A stretch of 64,000 bases of DNA, from positions 20,926,540 through 20,990,539 of the forward strand of contig CM020504.1 in NCBI GenBank assembly GCA_009823395.1. The letters are read 5' to 3'. A program made the translations under genes and the position numbers. The stretch is from Thamnaconus septentrionalis (lineage: Eukaryota > Chordata > Actinopteri > Tetraodontiformes > Monacanthidae). Under the pieces are notes generated by a model. That model had not been told where the DNA came from. It worked only from the letters and a program-made list of their open reading frames with translations, and searched no databases. This document shows, in pieces, positions 41,032 to 53,700 of the stretch. Within the stretch, counting starts at the first letter, position 1, and each line of letters starts with the position of its first letter.

Positions 41032-41079
41032 CAATAATATATATATATATTATTATGTTATTATGTATATAACATAATA

Positions 41080-41080
<1 letters not shown>
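40929..41080. repeat. AT-rich palindrome with (AT)n centre
   Basis: 24-bp perfect inverted arms (40929-40952 and 41057-41080) flank an AATAAT/(AT)n interior that is itself nearly self-complementary. The (AT)n core spans about 40961-41030. Confidence 0.9.

Positions 41081-41085
<5 letters not shown>

Positions 41086-41160
<75 letters not shown>
41086..41160. repeat. (AC)n microsatellite
   Basis: About 75 bp of perfect AC repeat directly after the AT palindrome and about 230 bp before the start codon at 41389. Confidence 0.97.
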
Positions 41161-41165
<5 letters not shown>

Positions 41166-41388
41166 TTCAATTTTACCCCTAAGCCTAATTGATTTGCAGC
41201 TGATGATAAAACACTGTGAGAACTGGTTCACTCACTGTACATGTCCACCTCAACAGCAGCAGCTGCAGCAGCAGCCTCACAGCTCTATCCACACAAAAGC
41301 TGCGGGTGTTTTTTTTTCTTTTTCTTCTGCCGACCTTTAATGTCAAGTTCCCCTTCTGACTCCAAGATCTAACAGCAAACTGAGAACC

Positions 41389-43044
41389 ATGTCTGAGCCT
41401 GTCCCCCTGCTACGTCCCACCCTGGATCCCCTGACCAGTCGTGGATGGATGGGTCTTCTGATGGATACCAGCCTGCCTTGTGATTCTGTCGAACAGAGTG
41501 GACGTCAGAATGTAGATGTGGTTTCAGAGACTGTGGCTGTTTCAGAGCAGAGTAGTGAAGAAGGTAAGAACCTGACGCACTGCGGAGCTTTGCCATGTCA
41601 GCGAGAAGCCAAAGAAATAGTTTCTGCCATGGGCAGAGACGGTTCCAAGCACCTGCCATCACATGTGAATTTGTCTGAGGACTGCTCCACGGATCTGAGG
41701 ATTGTGAAACACAAGCCGAGCGCCATTGTGTTCTGTGATCATGACCCAACCTCCGAGGACCAGGGAGGCCTGAAGGAGAGCTCAGACAGCGGGGGGTCCT
41801 CCTCGCCCACCACCGAGGACGGAGAGCGGCAGGACGACAACGACGAAGATGACTACCCACAGGCTTCGCAGCACAAGGAATTCCTGGTCAGCCGTCGCCG
41901 CCGAGTCCTGAGCAGAAACAGGAAGAGCTTGAGGAAGAGGCTGGATGCCCTCCCCAAAGGCACAGCGGCGTCTGGCTGGAGAAAGCCTGCCAGTGAGGCC
42001 AAGCCAGAGGTCGCAGGTGGCCTGGAGGAAAGGGAAGCTGGGCAGAGCAATGGGAAACAGGTAAGACAAAACAAGATGGGAGGAAGTGATGATGGCAAGA
42101 GTCTGACAGTGTTTGTTTTTAAGCTTTGGTCATTTCACACGACTATTAAGCCCTCACAATCACATTCCAATTGACAATATCCCCCTGCATTAATAATAAT
42201 AATAATAACAATAATTAAAAATCATAACAATAGTTATTCACATTCAAGTAGGTTGAAATGAATGAAAATCTTAAACAAATAAGTACAGAATCTATTCCTC
42301 AGTGTTGTAATTTAGTAAACTGTTCACATCATATTTAATTGTGATCAAAGATGCATATTTTCCTACATTACTTACAATGTCCCGCTTTTTATTAATATTC
42401 CAGCATGTTAACTGAAGTGTGAAGGCATTTAGTTTCCCTGCGACCCTGAGTGCAGGAGGAAGCGGGTATAGAAAATGGATGGATGAAATATTTAGTTTCA
42501 GCGAGCCCTACTGTAGCCGCTAGAGGGCAGCAATGCCACATTCACTGTTCATCAGGTCAGCGTTAGCTCATTTCTCCAGGACCGGACTTGTTCCGCCTCT
42601 CCATCACTGGGCTTTGTCCAGTTAAGATTCAACTATGGTTCTCTATATATATTTTGATCATTTTTCATTTATTTATTAGATTTAATTCCACCCCCCCAGG
42701 TATTCATTAATAACAACAATACAAATGTCTTCTACACCACTTTCTTTTAAAACCACATTTTAATACTTGGACGACGACAAATACAAAGTACACAAGGCAA
42801 AAGCGACCTTCCCAGACAAGTGATGAGGGAAATCAGACAGAAATTTACATTTAGTTGATCTGAGAGAGTAAATGAAGTGTAAAGTTGTCTTGAGTTTCAA
42901 ATGAGTGGAGTTGGTCAAGACTGCTGTTTTCTGGAAGGAGGGACTTCCAGAAGGTTGTGGCAGCAATGGCAGAGGCTGTCACACCCAAGGGTAGCGCTGG
43001 CTCCTGGTGTCTGATGGTCCTGCCACATCCTTGGAGATGGTGAC

Positions 43045-43076
<32 letters not shown>

Positions 43077-45266
43077 CCATGTTACTGAGGACTTTGTAGA
43101 TTGTGAGGAGTCAGCCGCAGCCACAGCCACTAACTGAGGTCGACGTACTCGCCCCCACTTTCAATTTTCTCTGTCCACTTTTTATTTCAGAGGAAAAAGC
43201 GTTGACGTTCTCTCTACTGAACTACGCTTCATTCCCAGCCCGAACAGACTGAGATCACAAGCTCACTGAGATTTTAAATCTTTTGCAGCATTAGTTTTTA
43301 TCATTATCATTATTATTTTTAAATTTGACATTAAGATTCTGGAAGGTGTCCTGACATTTTGACATTCCTCTGGCCTGGCATCTCAACTCCCCAGCATGCA
43401 CTTGGGCAAAGCCGGCCGGCGATCAGTGTGAGCGGGCCTCCAACTGAATTCTCACACCTGTCAGAGCAGCTCTGGGCGGCTGGCACCGTCCCACCACATC
43501 TCCTCCGCTCTGCCCTCCTGGACTGAAATGAAAGCATTTCGCTCTCACCCTTCCCTCTTTCCCTTTGTGCTTTCTCGCAGATTGAGCGATTAAAGTCACT
43601 TATTGACAGGCTTCGGCCGGCGCTCATTTGAATACCTGTTCAGTCAAAGAGGCCCCATTGTGGTTCCACATTCTTAGAATAGCTCGGTCAGGGCAGTCCA
43701 TGATTTGAGCCACAGCGATGCCAAATAATTTAAAGAGCTTTGAGAGAAAAAGGAAGAAAGATCACAGTGACTAAATAACAATAATTTTTCACTTTAATGT
43801 AGGTTGAAATGAATTAATGGGAATCTTAAACGAAAAAATACAGTATTTATGCACTAGTGTTGTAATTCAATTAACACAAAAACTTCCAATAAAAGCTCAT
43901 ATTTAATTGAGATCAAAGTCGCATATTTTTACTTACAATGTTTCACATTTTTATTCAAATTGCCAGAATGTGATTGATTTGTTTTTATCTCAAATATTAT
44001 TTAGTTACTACTACTACTAGTACTACTAATACTACCACGACCACTATTACTACTACCACTTACTACTGTAGCTGGAAGAGTTATCTAAAGGGTGCCTGTT
44101 TTGGTACGACAGCAGTTTCAATATTTGTCCAGAAGTGCATTGAAACAGCCAGTGCGTAAAATTTTGAGTTGGCTTGCTCGTATGAAATTGTACCACAAAC
44201 AATGTTAATCCCTGTTTTCTGACGTCCCACTTCATCTCAGATCTTTCTTATAATAGCGGTGATGAAATCAAAACCTAAACCTCGGGTCTGGTCCACATTC
44301 TGGGCTTCTGCAGATACCTGGTGGGAGTTCAGAGAGCGGGGTTGTGGAACGTCAACCCCCTCTGTTCACTAGAAATTTCAGTTGACAGCATTTCCACTCT
44401 ATGCCGCCAGCCTCCGTTGTGAACTTCCTGTCTCCGTTTCATGTTTAAGTCCACATAATTGTGTCGTTTGTGATTGGAGGAACTGATAACATACCTCGCT
44501 CCTAATCAACGGTGACAAAACGACCAGACTCAGTCCAGCTCTGGACTCAGCCGAGGTTTGAGGACCTGCCTTTGGTTTGTCCTGGAGAATTCTCTGTCAT
44601 TCATTGGGCTCCACATGCATCACATTAATCTCGAGCCCTCTGCTTCGCGGAGGTCAGCTATAAGCGACCACATCACTTGTGTTTGTACATGAATACCTCC
44701 AGCTCCTCCTCTTTCCTTTCCGCCTACGGAAGCCACGGCTTGATTTTTATCGCGGACGGATGCAAAGACGCGTAATGAAATGGTCTTGTAGTGGAGACAC
44801 TCCGACGCATTAAATGCACTCCGCTCACTCTCTCTCTGTCTCTCCAAGCTCTACGCTCAGGAGCCTATTAACTTTTCATCAACCTGGAGAGCACTCGGCT
44901 GCACGTCGCCGGGTCACCCTGACTGCCTGGCAGTCAGCCGTGCTGCTGCAGTCTCTCACTCCTTGTGCTGGCCCCCCTCACCCTCACCCTCACCCTCAGC
45001 CCTGTCCCACACAGTGAGGGGTAAAAATAGCACCCTCTCTCTCTTTCTGTACATAGGCAGCCCTCTGTGCTCCTGCGCGCAGGAATCTGGAGACGTGGGG
45101 GCTGTAACACGCAGGAAATGGCTTTACTGCCCAAGCCGTTGCCGCAGATATTATTTAAAGCGGGGGCCAGTGTGATGGGCTTGGGAATAGGAGGGAAGAG
45201 AGGGGCGTGTTTGTGCCTGCGAGTGGGTGGGAAGGTGTGGACATGCTTGTCCCTGTGCATGCATGC

Positions 45267-45303
<37 letters not shown>

Positions 45304-46302
45304 TGTTATAGTGAGGGGGCTGTTTTTGGACTTCAAGCTCCTCAAAGGGGCCCTATGTGCTGCTATCAGCCTCTGGGACTCTGGGATTGGCAGCCGAAGC
45401 CAGAAACAAAGCAGTTTGTTCATTTCCTGGAAGGCCAATGAACAAGTGTCTCAGTCAGAGCCCATGACTGATGGCTGGGGTGGAGGTGGGGGAGGAAGGG
45501 GGTGGGGTGCCAGTGGAGCTGCTGTGTGTTACAGAGCCGTGTTGAATGGGGAGATATTTGTACACATTTTTACTACACCGTGTGTTGGCTGCACTGTTTA
45601 CGCACCATTGAATGGGATTACGCCACTCTTTGTCCTTCCCCCACATTGCTTAATTCTAAGAAAAATCCATAATCTTCCGTCTTGGGATCAATAAAGCGCA
45701 TCGATCGGTGTACTTAGCAGACCATAGGTGCCAAACTCTGGCCCGTGGGCCGCATTTGACCCGAATTGTAATTATATTTGGCCCACAAGGCAATACAAAA
45801 TCACTACTAGAGCTGGCCTGCCGCTATGATACAGCATAACACCACCAATCCCAGAATGCTCTACTCAATCAGGATTGCACATTCATTGAGGGATATTAAT
45901 ATTACTTAATTGGTTTATTGTTGTTAATTCATTTAAATGTATTATTAGCCAGTTGAAAAAGATTTTTTTTCATTTTTAAATATTTATTTATTTTAAATAT
46001 TGCATGTGTGCAATGTTAAGTTTAAGTTTATTGTATGTATTAAACTTTGCTTGTTCAATATGCAGGTTGAAGCAAAATTTGTTTGGGTCCATTTAAAAAG
46101 TTTCACTGTTCTATCTGGAGGAAGATTTTTTCAATAAATATCAATGTTGGCCTGCGACTTTATCCAGGTTTTACATTTCGACCCCACTGTGTATTGAGTT
46201 TGATACCCCTGACTTAGACCATAGCAGGGTTTAAAACAAGCAGGGATGTCGGCCCACATGTGTTCAGCAGGCATGACAAGACTCGGTGCAGCATCAGCCT
46301 TA

Positions 46303-46350
<48 letters not shown>

Positions 46351-48489
46351 GCTGCCCCAGTGCGTCTCCATGACACTGCTGATGAAGAAGCTGGATGACC
46401 TCAACGACGGCGTCCAGGAGGAAGAGGACGCCGCTGATTTCTCCCACGCGGCCGAGGAGCCGCAGGGCCCATTGGTGAGTCAAGTCTGTTTAAATCAGCC
46501 CTAAATGCTGGTTTATTTATATAGAGACTCTTAGCGACAACCAAGTGCATAAATATGGAATGTTATCTTCCAGCGTAGCGCAAAAGGCTGCACAGTGCAC
46601 ATAAAATAGTTTTGCGTTGAAAGGAAAATATGAAAATATGGTCCCAATGAGATTACCTGTATGAATAAAGGTTAAATTAAATAAATGAAAACAAAGTACC
46701 CTTCTTCTATAAAGCATTAAAAAGAGAATTTGAATTAACATTGAGTATACTGAATTGGAAATCAGTGGAATAAATATCAGGCAATCATAGTAAAATAAGG
46801 AATGGTCCTTTTTCATCTAACTGTTGCTTCTATTGTCTGAGCACAGACTGCCTCAGACATTGTCTTATTTCATCATTCCTAAGTTGTCCTTTCTAAGCAG
46901 TAAGACACAATTCATTGTGATCTGTTTACTGTCCTTATCATTCAAAAAAAAAAATCAGCATTTACTTCCATGTAGAGTCCAGTGAGCGTTAACGAAGCAC
47001 CGCAGCGTCGGCTCTGCTCTTCCAACATTATGAACCCTGAGCTGCAACCATGCAACTTGAGGAGGAAGGGCCATGAAAAAAAAAAACGGCATGCTCTCTG
47101 CTTGGGGGGAGTTCATGCATTGCTGTGCATCATGTGCGGCCGCACACACCCTTAAATAAAATGTACCACAGAGTCATCAGGCAGTGAACCACAGAGCCGA
47201 CTCGGTGGAACAGGCTGACGGGGCTGCAGTCACCGCCACCCACTAAACACCACGCAGCTTAATTAAGATGTGGAAACTCTCCAAGACTGTTTCTTACCCG
47301 CTGTTAATAAATCATAAATCTAGCCGCCACCGAGCCGCTCGTCTTCTGGTAAAGTTGAGGGTGAAGCGGCTGGTGTCATCTCGCATGAAAGGTGTACTTC
47401 ATGCACTTTTCCTTTTTGCAAACAGCTCCTGTGCAGCTCTCCTCAGAGGACATTCCAGCTGCCTCATTATGCTGAGCAAGTGTAAATCTGCAAACCTCTA
47501 ATCGCTCTTTAAACAGCGGCGCAGAGCAGGAGGAATGCACATAAAGGGACTGTATACAAATCCAGCTTATGCTCATCAAACTGTCTGGCACGGCGGGAAA
47601 ATTGGACGGGTGTGTTTTTAGGACAAAAGTGTGATGATCAGTAACACACACAGAAAAAAAGCAAAACAAAAACTGTCAGATCAGCCGCCTGCCTTTGAGC
47701 TGAGTGTAATAAAGGCCAATTATCACAAAAATTTCAGATATTTAGAGAGTAATAAAGATGAAATAAGCTCAGCCCAGAGGGACGATGTGTGACTTTCTGT
47801 TTGGCAGTAAAAGGCTGTTGGGAGGTTTGGCCATGAGCCAGAATGATTCGTGGTTTGAATATAAAAGAATGACTCCATTCTCTTAAAAGTGTTGCATAGT
47901 CTTCGTGCAGACATGACGTTTGGCACAAAGGTCTGGAGGGCAAATGGTCTCTTCTGTCATTCTTCATTTGTAATTAGTTCCGTTTAAGCAGCGTCTCATC
48001 CCCACTTTGCATGCCATGTTCCAAAAAATGTCTCTAAAGCTTAAAGGCCCCTCATTAGATCCATTTTTAGATCTTTGTTTTCCATCCTGTACTCCAGTGG
48101 AGCAGCCTGGGGCGGTCAGTTGTCCATTAAGCTGTGCATATGTTGCCAAAGCAGCATATTTAGCCCTCTGTTTACAGCCTCCAGCAAAATATACTTTGCC
48201 CATATCTTCCTGCTGAAGATGGGCCCCTCTGACTCCCTGTTTTCTTCTTCATCATCACCCTGGTTGCCTCCACTCTGAGCTCCACCTGACCTCTCCTCCG
48301 TCCTTGCAGAGCCGTCTGCCTGCCGGCAGGACGACCAGCCGAGTGCTGAGTCACGATCAGGAAACCTCCAGAGCTGCGGACAAACATGAGCCCTTTGCCA
48401 GGTGGCCGTCTCGACCTCTGACCCGCAGTAGGCCGCTGACCCGCTCGTCTCTCTCGTCGGCGGCACATCTCCAGGCCCGGCGGGCCAGG
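41389..48489 (+). CDS. stard13: StAR-related lipid transfer protein 13 (DLC2), 5' exons only
   Basis: Partial gene with three coding exons, all phase 0. Exon 41389-42060 has a good Kozak context (ACCATGT) and encodes 224 residues: a Ser/Asp/Glu-rich region, then a basic block SRRRRVLSRNRKSLRKRL. Exon 46361-46474 (or from 46352 if the AAG is the acceptor) reads CVSMTLLMKKLDDLNDGV. Exon 48310-48489 is Arg/Ser-rich. The second exon resembles the SMVLLIMKLDQLDQDIENAL segment of the long DLC1 isoform, placing the gene in the DLC RhoGAP family. Conserved neighbours KL and RFC3, with a head-to-head rfc3, point to STARD13. The SAM, RhoGAP and START domains are not in the window and should follow beyond 64000. 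The family inactivates RhoA and Cdc42 at membranes and adhesions. The assignment rests on one matching exon plus gene order. Confidence 0.7.
42440..42487 (+). mobile_element. 3' fragment of a teleost SINE
   Basis: GCGACCCTGAGTGCAGGAGG followed by AAAATGGATGGATGA matches the tail of the full copy at 48772-49121, so this is a 5'-truncated insertion of the same family. It lies in stard13 intron 1. Confidence 0.8.
45275..45301. repeat. (GT)n microsatellite
   Basis: A GT run of about 27 bp in stard13 intron 1, preceded by GCAT repeats. Confidence 0.9.
45726..46211. mobile_element. Non-autonomous hAT-like element
   Basis: The left end AGGTGCCAAACTCTGGCCCG and the right end, read inward as CAGGGGTATCAAACTCAATA, resemble the degenerate inverted ends of fish hAT elements. 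Flanking CTTAGCAGACC and CTTAGACC could be decayed target duplications. The interior is AT-rich and non-coding. It ends about 150 bp before stard13 exon 2. Confidence 0.6.
46305..46348 (+). repeat. (TG)22 microsatellite next to the stard13 exon 2 acceptor
   Basis: A perfect 44-bp TG run is followed by AAGCTGCCCCAG and then the exon at 46361. It replaces most of the pyrimidine tract. The exon is in frame (114 or 123 nt). Confidence 0.95.
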
Positions 48490-48771
48490 GTGAGTGTGGC
48501 CACCACCTGTTTGCCACTGTGGTTCGCTGTGATTTTGACAGAGGTCAAAAATGACACAAAAACTTGTTTCTTACCATCCTCCTTACAGAAGGCAAGGATA
48601 TTCAATATAGACTCTTTATCACCTACACAAATAGACTATCAGCTGTGCTAGACATCATTTCTTTTATCAAGAAGTTTTTTTCTAGATGGTCTTACCTTGT
48701 CGGCAGCGACACGTTAGAATCTGTTATTGCTTTGCAGAAAGGACTGACTTACAGAACTAGGAGGCAGAACA

Positions 48772-49121
48772 GGCGACACGGTGGTGCAGTGGTTAGCAAT
48801 GTCGCCTCACAGCAAGAAGCTTGCGGGTTCGATTCCCGGCCTGGGGCCTTTCTGTGTGGAGATCTCCCTGTGTCTACTGGGTTCTCTCCAGGTCCTCCAC
48901 CTTCCTCCCACAGTCCAAAAACATGTAGGTGAGGTGAATTGTATAGGTGTGTGTGTGAGGGCAAATGGTTGTTTGTCTTTCTATTTGGCCCTGCGATGAA
49001 CTGGCCACTTGTCCAGGGTGCCACCCTCCTTCACCCTATGACAGCTGGGAGAGGCTCCAGCTGCCCTCCGTGACCCTGAGTGCAGGAGGAAGTGGGTATT
49101 GAAAATGGATGGATGGATGAA
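48772..49121 (+). mobile_element. Full-length tRNA-headed SINE with (GGAT)n tail
   Basis: The head CGACACGGTGGTGCAGTGG has an A-box-like TGGTTAGCAATG and a B-box-like GGGTTCGATTCC. The body has the common fish consensus CCTCCCACAGTCCAAAAACA, and the tail ends AAAATGGATGGATGGATGA. Direct repeats GCAGAACA at 48764-48771 and 49122-49129 are the target-site duplication, so both ends are intact. It lies in the intron after stard13 exon 3. Confidence 0.88.
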
Positions 49122-49750
49122 GCAGAACAAGTAAAGGAAGTAAAGGATTTCTCTTGTTGGGATTCATTCATACTTACATTCGTAATGTGTACTTTGCAGA
49201 CTATGGGGCCTTATTATGAGACCTGGAGCTGGTCTGCAGATAAACATATCCAAGTGTTTCTATGAGAAATCTTTTGCAGAAACCAGCTGTGTACGTGTCG
49301 ACAGAGGGCCGGGCATATTTTGCTTGTTCCAACAAATACTCAGAGGCATGGCTTGATATTTTATCCTTCCCTGCAAACACATTGACCTCCTGTGGCCCTG
49401 TGTTTCCCCTGGGAATTTCCACCCACGGCTCCTCACTTTAAACAATTTTCAGCGAGAGGCTGCACTGGATTCCTCCTTCCTCCGTCTCTCCTCCTGGGCC
49501 TCCACCCAGTCGGCATGTCCCCTGCTGTTGTCTAAATAACATAAAAGTAGAAAGGATGGGACAGTTCTGCTTCGTCCAGCAACGTGCAAGATGGTTGGTT
49601 TTGCTCCGTCAGCAGTGCGGCTGCAACAGAAACCCATCTGGTAAACAAAAAAAAAAAAGCAGGGCTGGACTGTCAGACCCGGGAGAGGGAAAGAGGAGAG
49701 AGCAGCATCACTTTCACTCTGTGAGAGAGAGAGAGACGGGAGAGAATGAC

Positions 49751-49895
49751 AGAGAGAGAGAGAGAGAGAGAGAGAGTGTGTGTGGGCAGGTATTAGGGAG
49801 AGAGCGGCAGGGACCGTGGGATCAGGCTGATGCTGAGGAGTGGGTTTATTTTCTCCAAACCGTGACTGATAAAATACAGCTGTCCAAACTGACGT

Positions 49896-49932
<37 letters not shown>
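49751..49932. repeat. (GA)n at 49751-49776 and (AC)n at 49898-49932
   Basis: Two perfect dinucleotide runs about 120 bp apart in the stard13 intron, each under 40 bp. Confidence 0.9.
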
Positions 49933-49936
<4 letters not shown>

Positions 49937-50698
49937 AATATCAGTGACTCAAAACTATTGGTAAACCACAATGTTGACGTGAAACTGTACCGGTTCTGTA
50001 TTTAAACTGAGGTGTTCTCGGTCACTATTTTCGATATCACTACACATGTTTGCATGGCAGCGAAGTAGACGGGAGTTCAACTTTGCTTGAAAAGTTGAAC
50101 TTTTCAAGCTGCATCGGATTCCCTTTGCTTGTGTTGAAACCACACAGCTGCGCTTAAAGAAAAGATGCAGAAGATAAACAGGAAGTGACTGCTAGCTGAG
50201 CTGCTGCTGCTACAAAGAACTACAGCAACTGAATGTAACTCCCCTGTCCAAGTGCTTTGAATGGGATCTTTATCAGAAAGACACACGAGATAAATCCACA
50301 GAATCGAGGAAACGCTCGGCCTTCCCCCTAATGCCAAATACAAATACCCTGAAACTAATAAACATATGATTCACTATGACACTATAACCACCTTTTGTTG
50401 ATGTCTGGTCACAGTTAAAACACAGTCTGAATCACTGCCCATTACATAAGAATCCACTTTTAGTGCTCCTCTGTCTTTTTATGACCTTAAATGGGATGAA
50501 TGATTTGTCATGTTTATTTTTTTTTTCCCTTTGAGGAACTTACAGTAAATGCCGTGGCTGAGAAATACCCACAAGAATGATGTGGCACTTCCTCTATGAC
50601 TGTAACTGCGTCGCTCCGTGGATCCCGCCTCTGTAGGAAGAGACGAGAGGTTTTTCAGAAGAATGTTGTTGCTTTCTCTTTCCCTTGTGACTCTGTCC

Positions 50699-50700
<2 letters not shown>

Positions 50701-50730
<30 letters not shown>
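50701..50730. repeat. (GT)15 microsatellite
   Basis: A perfect 30-bp GT run in the stard13 intron. Confidence 0.95.
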
Positions 50731-50733
<3 letters not shown>

Positions 50734-53700
50734 CATCAGCCCCCTGATCTCCACCCTCCTCATCACCTCCACCCTGCAGGCCCACCTGCCGATCATTCAG
50801 CTCCAGTTTAAAACCCCTGGTTGTCCTTCGTCGATGCTGCGGTTTGTCCTTTGCCATCTGTGCTCAAAGCTCTGCCAAGCGCTCACTGAACTTTATCCTA
50901 CATAAACGGAACGCTTCGTGTTTAGTAATACGATCCAGAGGAATGACACTGACGAAGCTGGATGCTGCGCCTCGTGGCTTCCATTAAGCATGGAGGTGTC
51001 CAAGCAACGTTGTCCACCGAGCAAGTAGCCTTAAATTACCTGCTCGCCCCTGTGTCAGCAGCTCGACTCTCAGTCTGCGTTGTGTTGCTTCTCATCTTGC
51101 CTCTGTAATTCCCATGATGCATCAGAACGTACAAGCCAATCAGAACGACTCAAGACACAGCAAGTATGACTGCGCGGTGTCACGCATCCTAAATAAACTA
51201 TTTTCTGTGGGATTTCTGGCCTTAAAAGACGTTTCTTCTTAAGAACATAACAAAAATCTACAACAGAAAGATTTATTGTGGACCAAGATTTAGGTTGAAT
51301 TCATCCTGTCAACCATTGTACAGGGTATTCTATGGGAAAAAGGCTTTTTTGGGCCACATGGGATTTTTTCCTTGCAATACCACGGGTGGCCATTGGAAAA
51401 ATCTGTATATCCAGGTCTTATAATACATCATGATACACATATGTTTGCTTTTCACTGTGTTTCTAAACAGCCTTCCTCCTCCCACTCCCCCACACCCGCT
51501 ATCGTCGTAGTGCCCTTTGAACTTTAACCCCAAAGCTGAGACAGACGTTACAGCATCACTGTGAAATTTTGGAGCACATAGAAACGTCATATTCGGAACA
51601 CGTCCTTTTCTTTATTCTTTGAGCAATTTACTTGAGTCTTTAGTCTTTAGACCAGATGTTTTAGCACCTCCAGTTACTATATGCATACTAAGCTATTTTT
51701 TGGGACAGATTCCTGGCCTTGCAAAATGGTTGGTGACTGGGTTTTGGAATGCAGATCTAATCATCACTCGGAGCTTGTCATGGGCTGCAGGCAGCAGTCG
51801 TCTGCTGGTTGTGTTGTGTCGTAGCTGAACAGAGGATGACTGGTTGTGGAATCCACTACAAAATATTAAGATGAGAAGAAAACTCTTTCCATTGGGAGGT
51901 TGGCAAGATGGATGAGAGAGGGGCCATCCATCTATTTACTGTCACCACTTATCCTGCAGTCAGGGTTGTGGTGGTGGTGGTGGTTTGGGGAGTTGGGCGG
52001 CAGCTCCCAGTTATCTTAGGTCGAGGGTGGAGTTACACCCTGGAAAAGTCACCAGTTTATGATCAGGAGTTTTAGAGTCAAACTCTGAGTGATCCAGCTG
52101 CTGAGCAAGGTCATTGAGGAGATCAATCAAGGGACTGTGTTATTATGGGTGTTTCATTCCTGCCGGTATTGGTTTGATTGATTTGAACAAATCAAATCAG
52201 TTCCGGATGGCAAATTTAATGTTCTAATGCTGTTGATTCCCACCATCAGTCTCTTTTCTGTACCTCACTTAAACTATTATTTTTTGGTGGCCTTTATCTC
52301 TCATTGCCTCTGTTGAGGTTTGTTCTCAAAGCAGTTTACATCTATTACATTGCATTGCTCTTCCCAGCTGGAACACCAATCTTGTTTTTCATCCAGTTCA
52401 TCATCTTCCATCTTCACACATTCTTCATTTTTTCCTATTCAAACCGTTTCTAATATGCAAACAGATAAACTGTCCGAGCTCAGCGGGTTTTCCTGTAAGG
52501 CGTAAACACTAAAATCTGTTTCTTTAGTTTTGAACCAGATTTGGTATTTGGGTCATTTTTCCCAGTGTAGCTACTTGCTGCTCCTCCTGAGTGTCTACCA
52601 GGGAGACTGAGTCACTGGGCACTGGGTAGTGCTGAGTTTACATTCTGAGAAGCTTTGGAGTTTTTGCATGAATCCAAGCCAAATCTTGTATATTTTAGCA
52701 GTTTTGTTCTGGAACTCATTGTGTATTTCTCCTCTCTTTTCATGTCAGGCTGCTGCAAGAATGACCGGTGCATCAGCAGGTAGGATAACACTGTGTGTGC
52801 GTGTGTGTGCGTGTGTGTGTTTCTCGTGTCCATTCATTTGGATTGTTTGCATTCCTGCTTTGGGATAAAACAGGACTTCTGGGAATGTCTCCCCCAGGAT
52901 TCCCGGCCAGTATGTCAAAACTCAACTAGCCAGAAGTGATGATACACTCTTTCTCACATTTCACTTATATTGACTTATAAACAGCACCATCTCGATGGAT
53001 GCAAGAGACATTCAGATTGAGTGGTATAAACACGATTATGTACAATTTCCATATGTGAATATGTGAACCAGGCATGTCAAATGAAAGCTTTTCTCAGTCC
53101 TGTGGATTTTCTTTCACGTGTCCACGTGAGAAAAAGCCATAGACAACTGGGAGGTGATTGGACACTTTGCAGTAGAAGGCTCGGATTTTTATGACCAGTT
53201 TAGCCAGGCAGGTACACTCAGGGGCTTTTGCTTGGTGTGAGAAGTAACAGGAAGAACATTACAAATGTTTCTCCCGACCATAACTTCTAATTCCTCTAGA
53301 CTAGACTAACTGCTGCTAAAGAGACTGGCATGGTAAACAGCAAGCTTAGCAGTCACTTCCTGCATTTCTTCATCATCTTCTTGGGCTCGCGGGGGCAGTT
53401 GGCAGCAGTTGCTTCCTGGTTTTGTTAAATGAAATCTGAATGGTTATGGAACGACAGCACTGATTTAAAAACCCTGTGTCCTGAAGGTGGATGAGGTGGA
53501 TGAGCAAAATTTCAAAACTGAGATCTAGGCAATCCAGCTGCTATGCAACCTTCACATCCTAAGATTTTCAAATGTGAAGAGCAGCTTTTCTTGATATTGA
53601 ATATTTCAGTCAAACAGATTCTTCCCCCCTCTTGTTGTACGTTACATGTGCCCTTTTCCTCCTTTCCCCTCTGCGCCTCCTGCTCTGCTATCACAAGGGT

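Larger units (their letters stand above)
38641..41388. other. rfc3-stard13 head-to-head intergenic region
   Basis: No gene is supported. The last 700 bp hold a (CA)n run near 40578-40609, a perfect 17-bp hairpin (40722-40760), a large AT palindrome (40929-41080) and an (AC)n tract (41086-41160). The promoter and 5' UTR of the plus-strand gene at 41389 should lie here, but no start site could be assigned. Confidence 0.5.

Noticed and set aside
44934..45694. Several 90-155-codon frames in stard13 intron 1
   Set aside because: They are driven by CACCCT/GGGTG low complexity and a GT repeat, with no family resemblance or splice support.
48780..48850. Possible tRNA gene
   Set aside because: It is the tRNA-derived head of a full SINE with a GGAT tail and target duplication.
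52750..52779. Candidate 31-nt stard13 exon (reads AAARMTGASAG between CAG and GTAGGA)
   Set aside because: Splice-like edges occur often by chance, the segment is very short and I see no homology to the DLC family.
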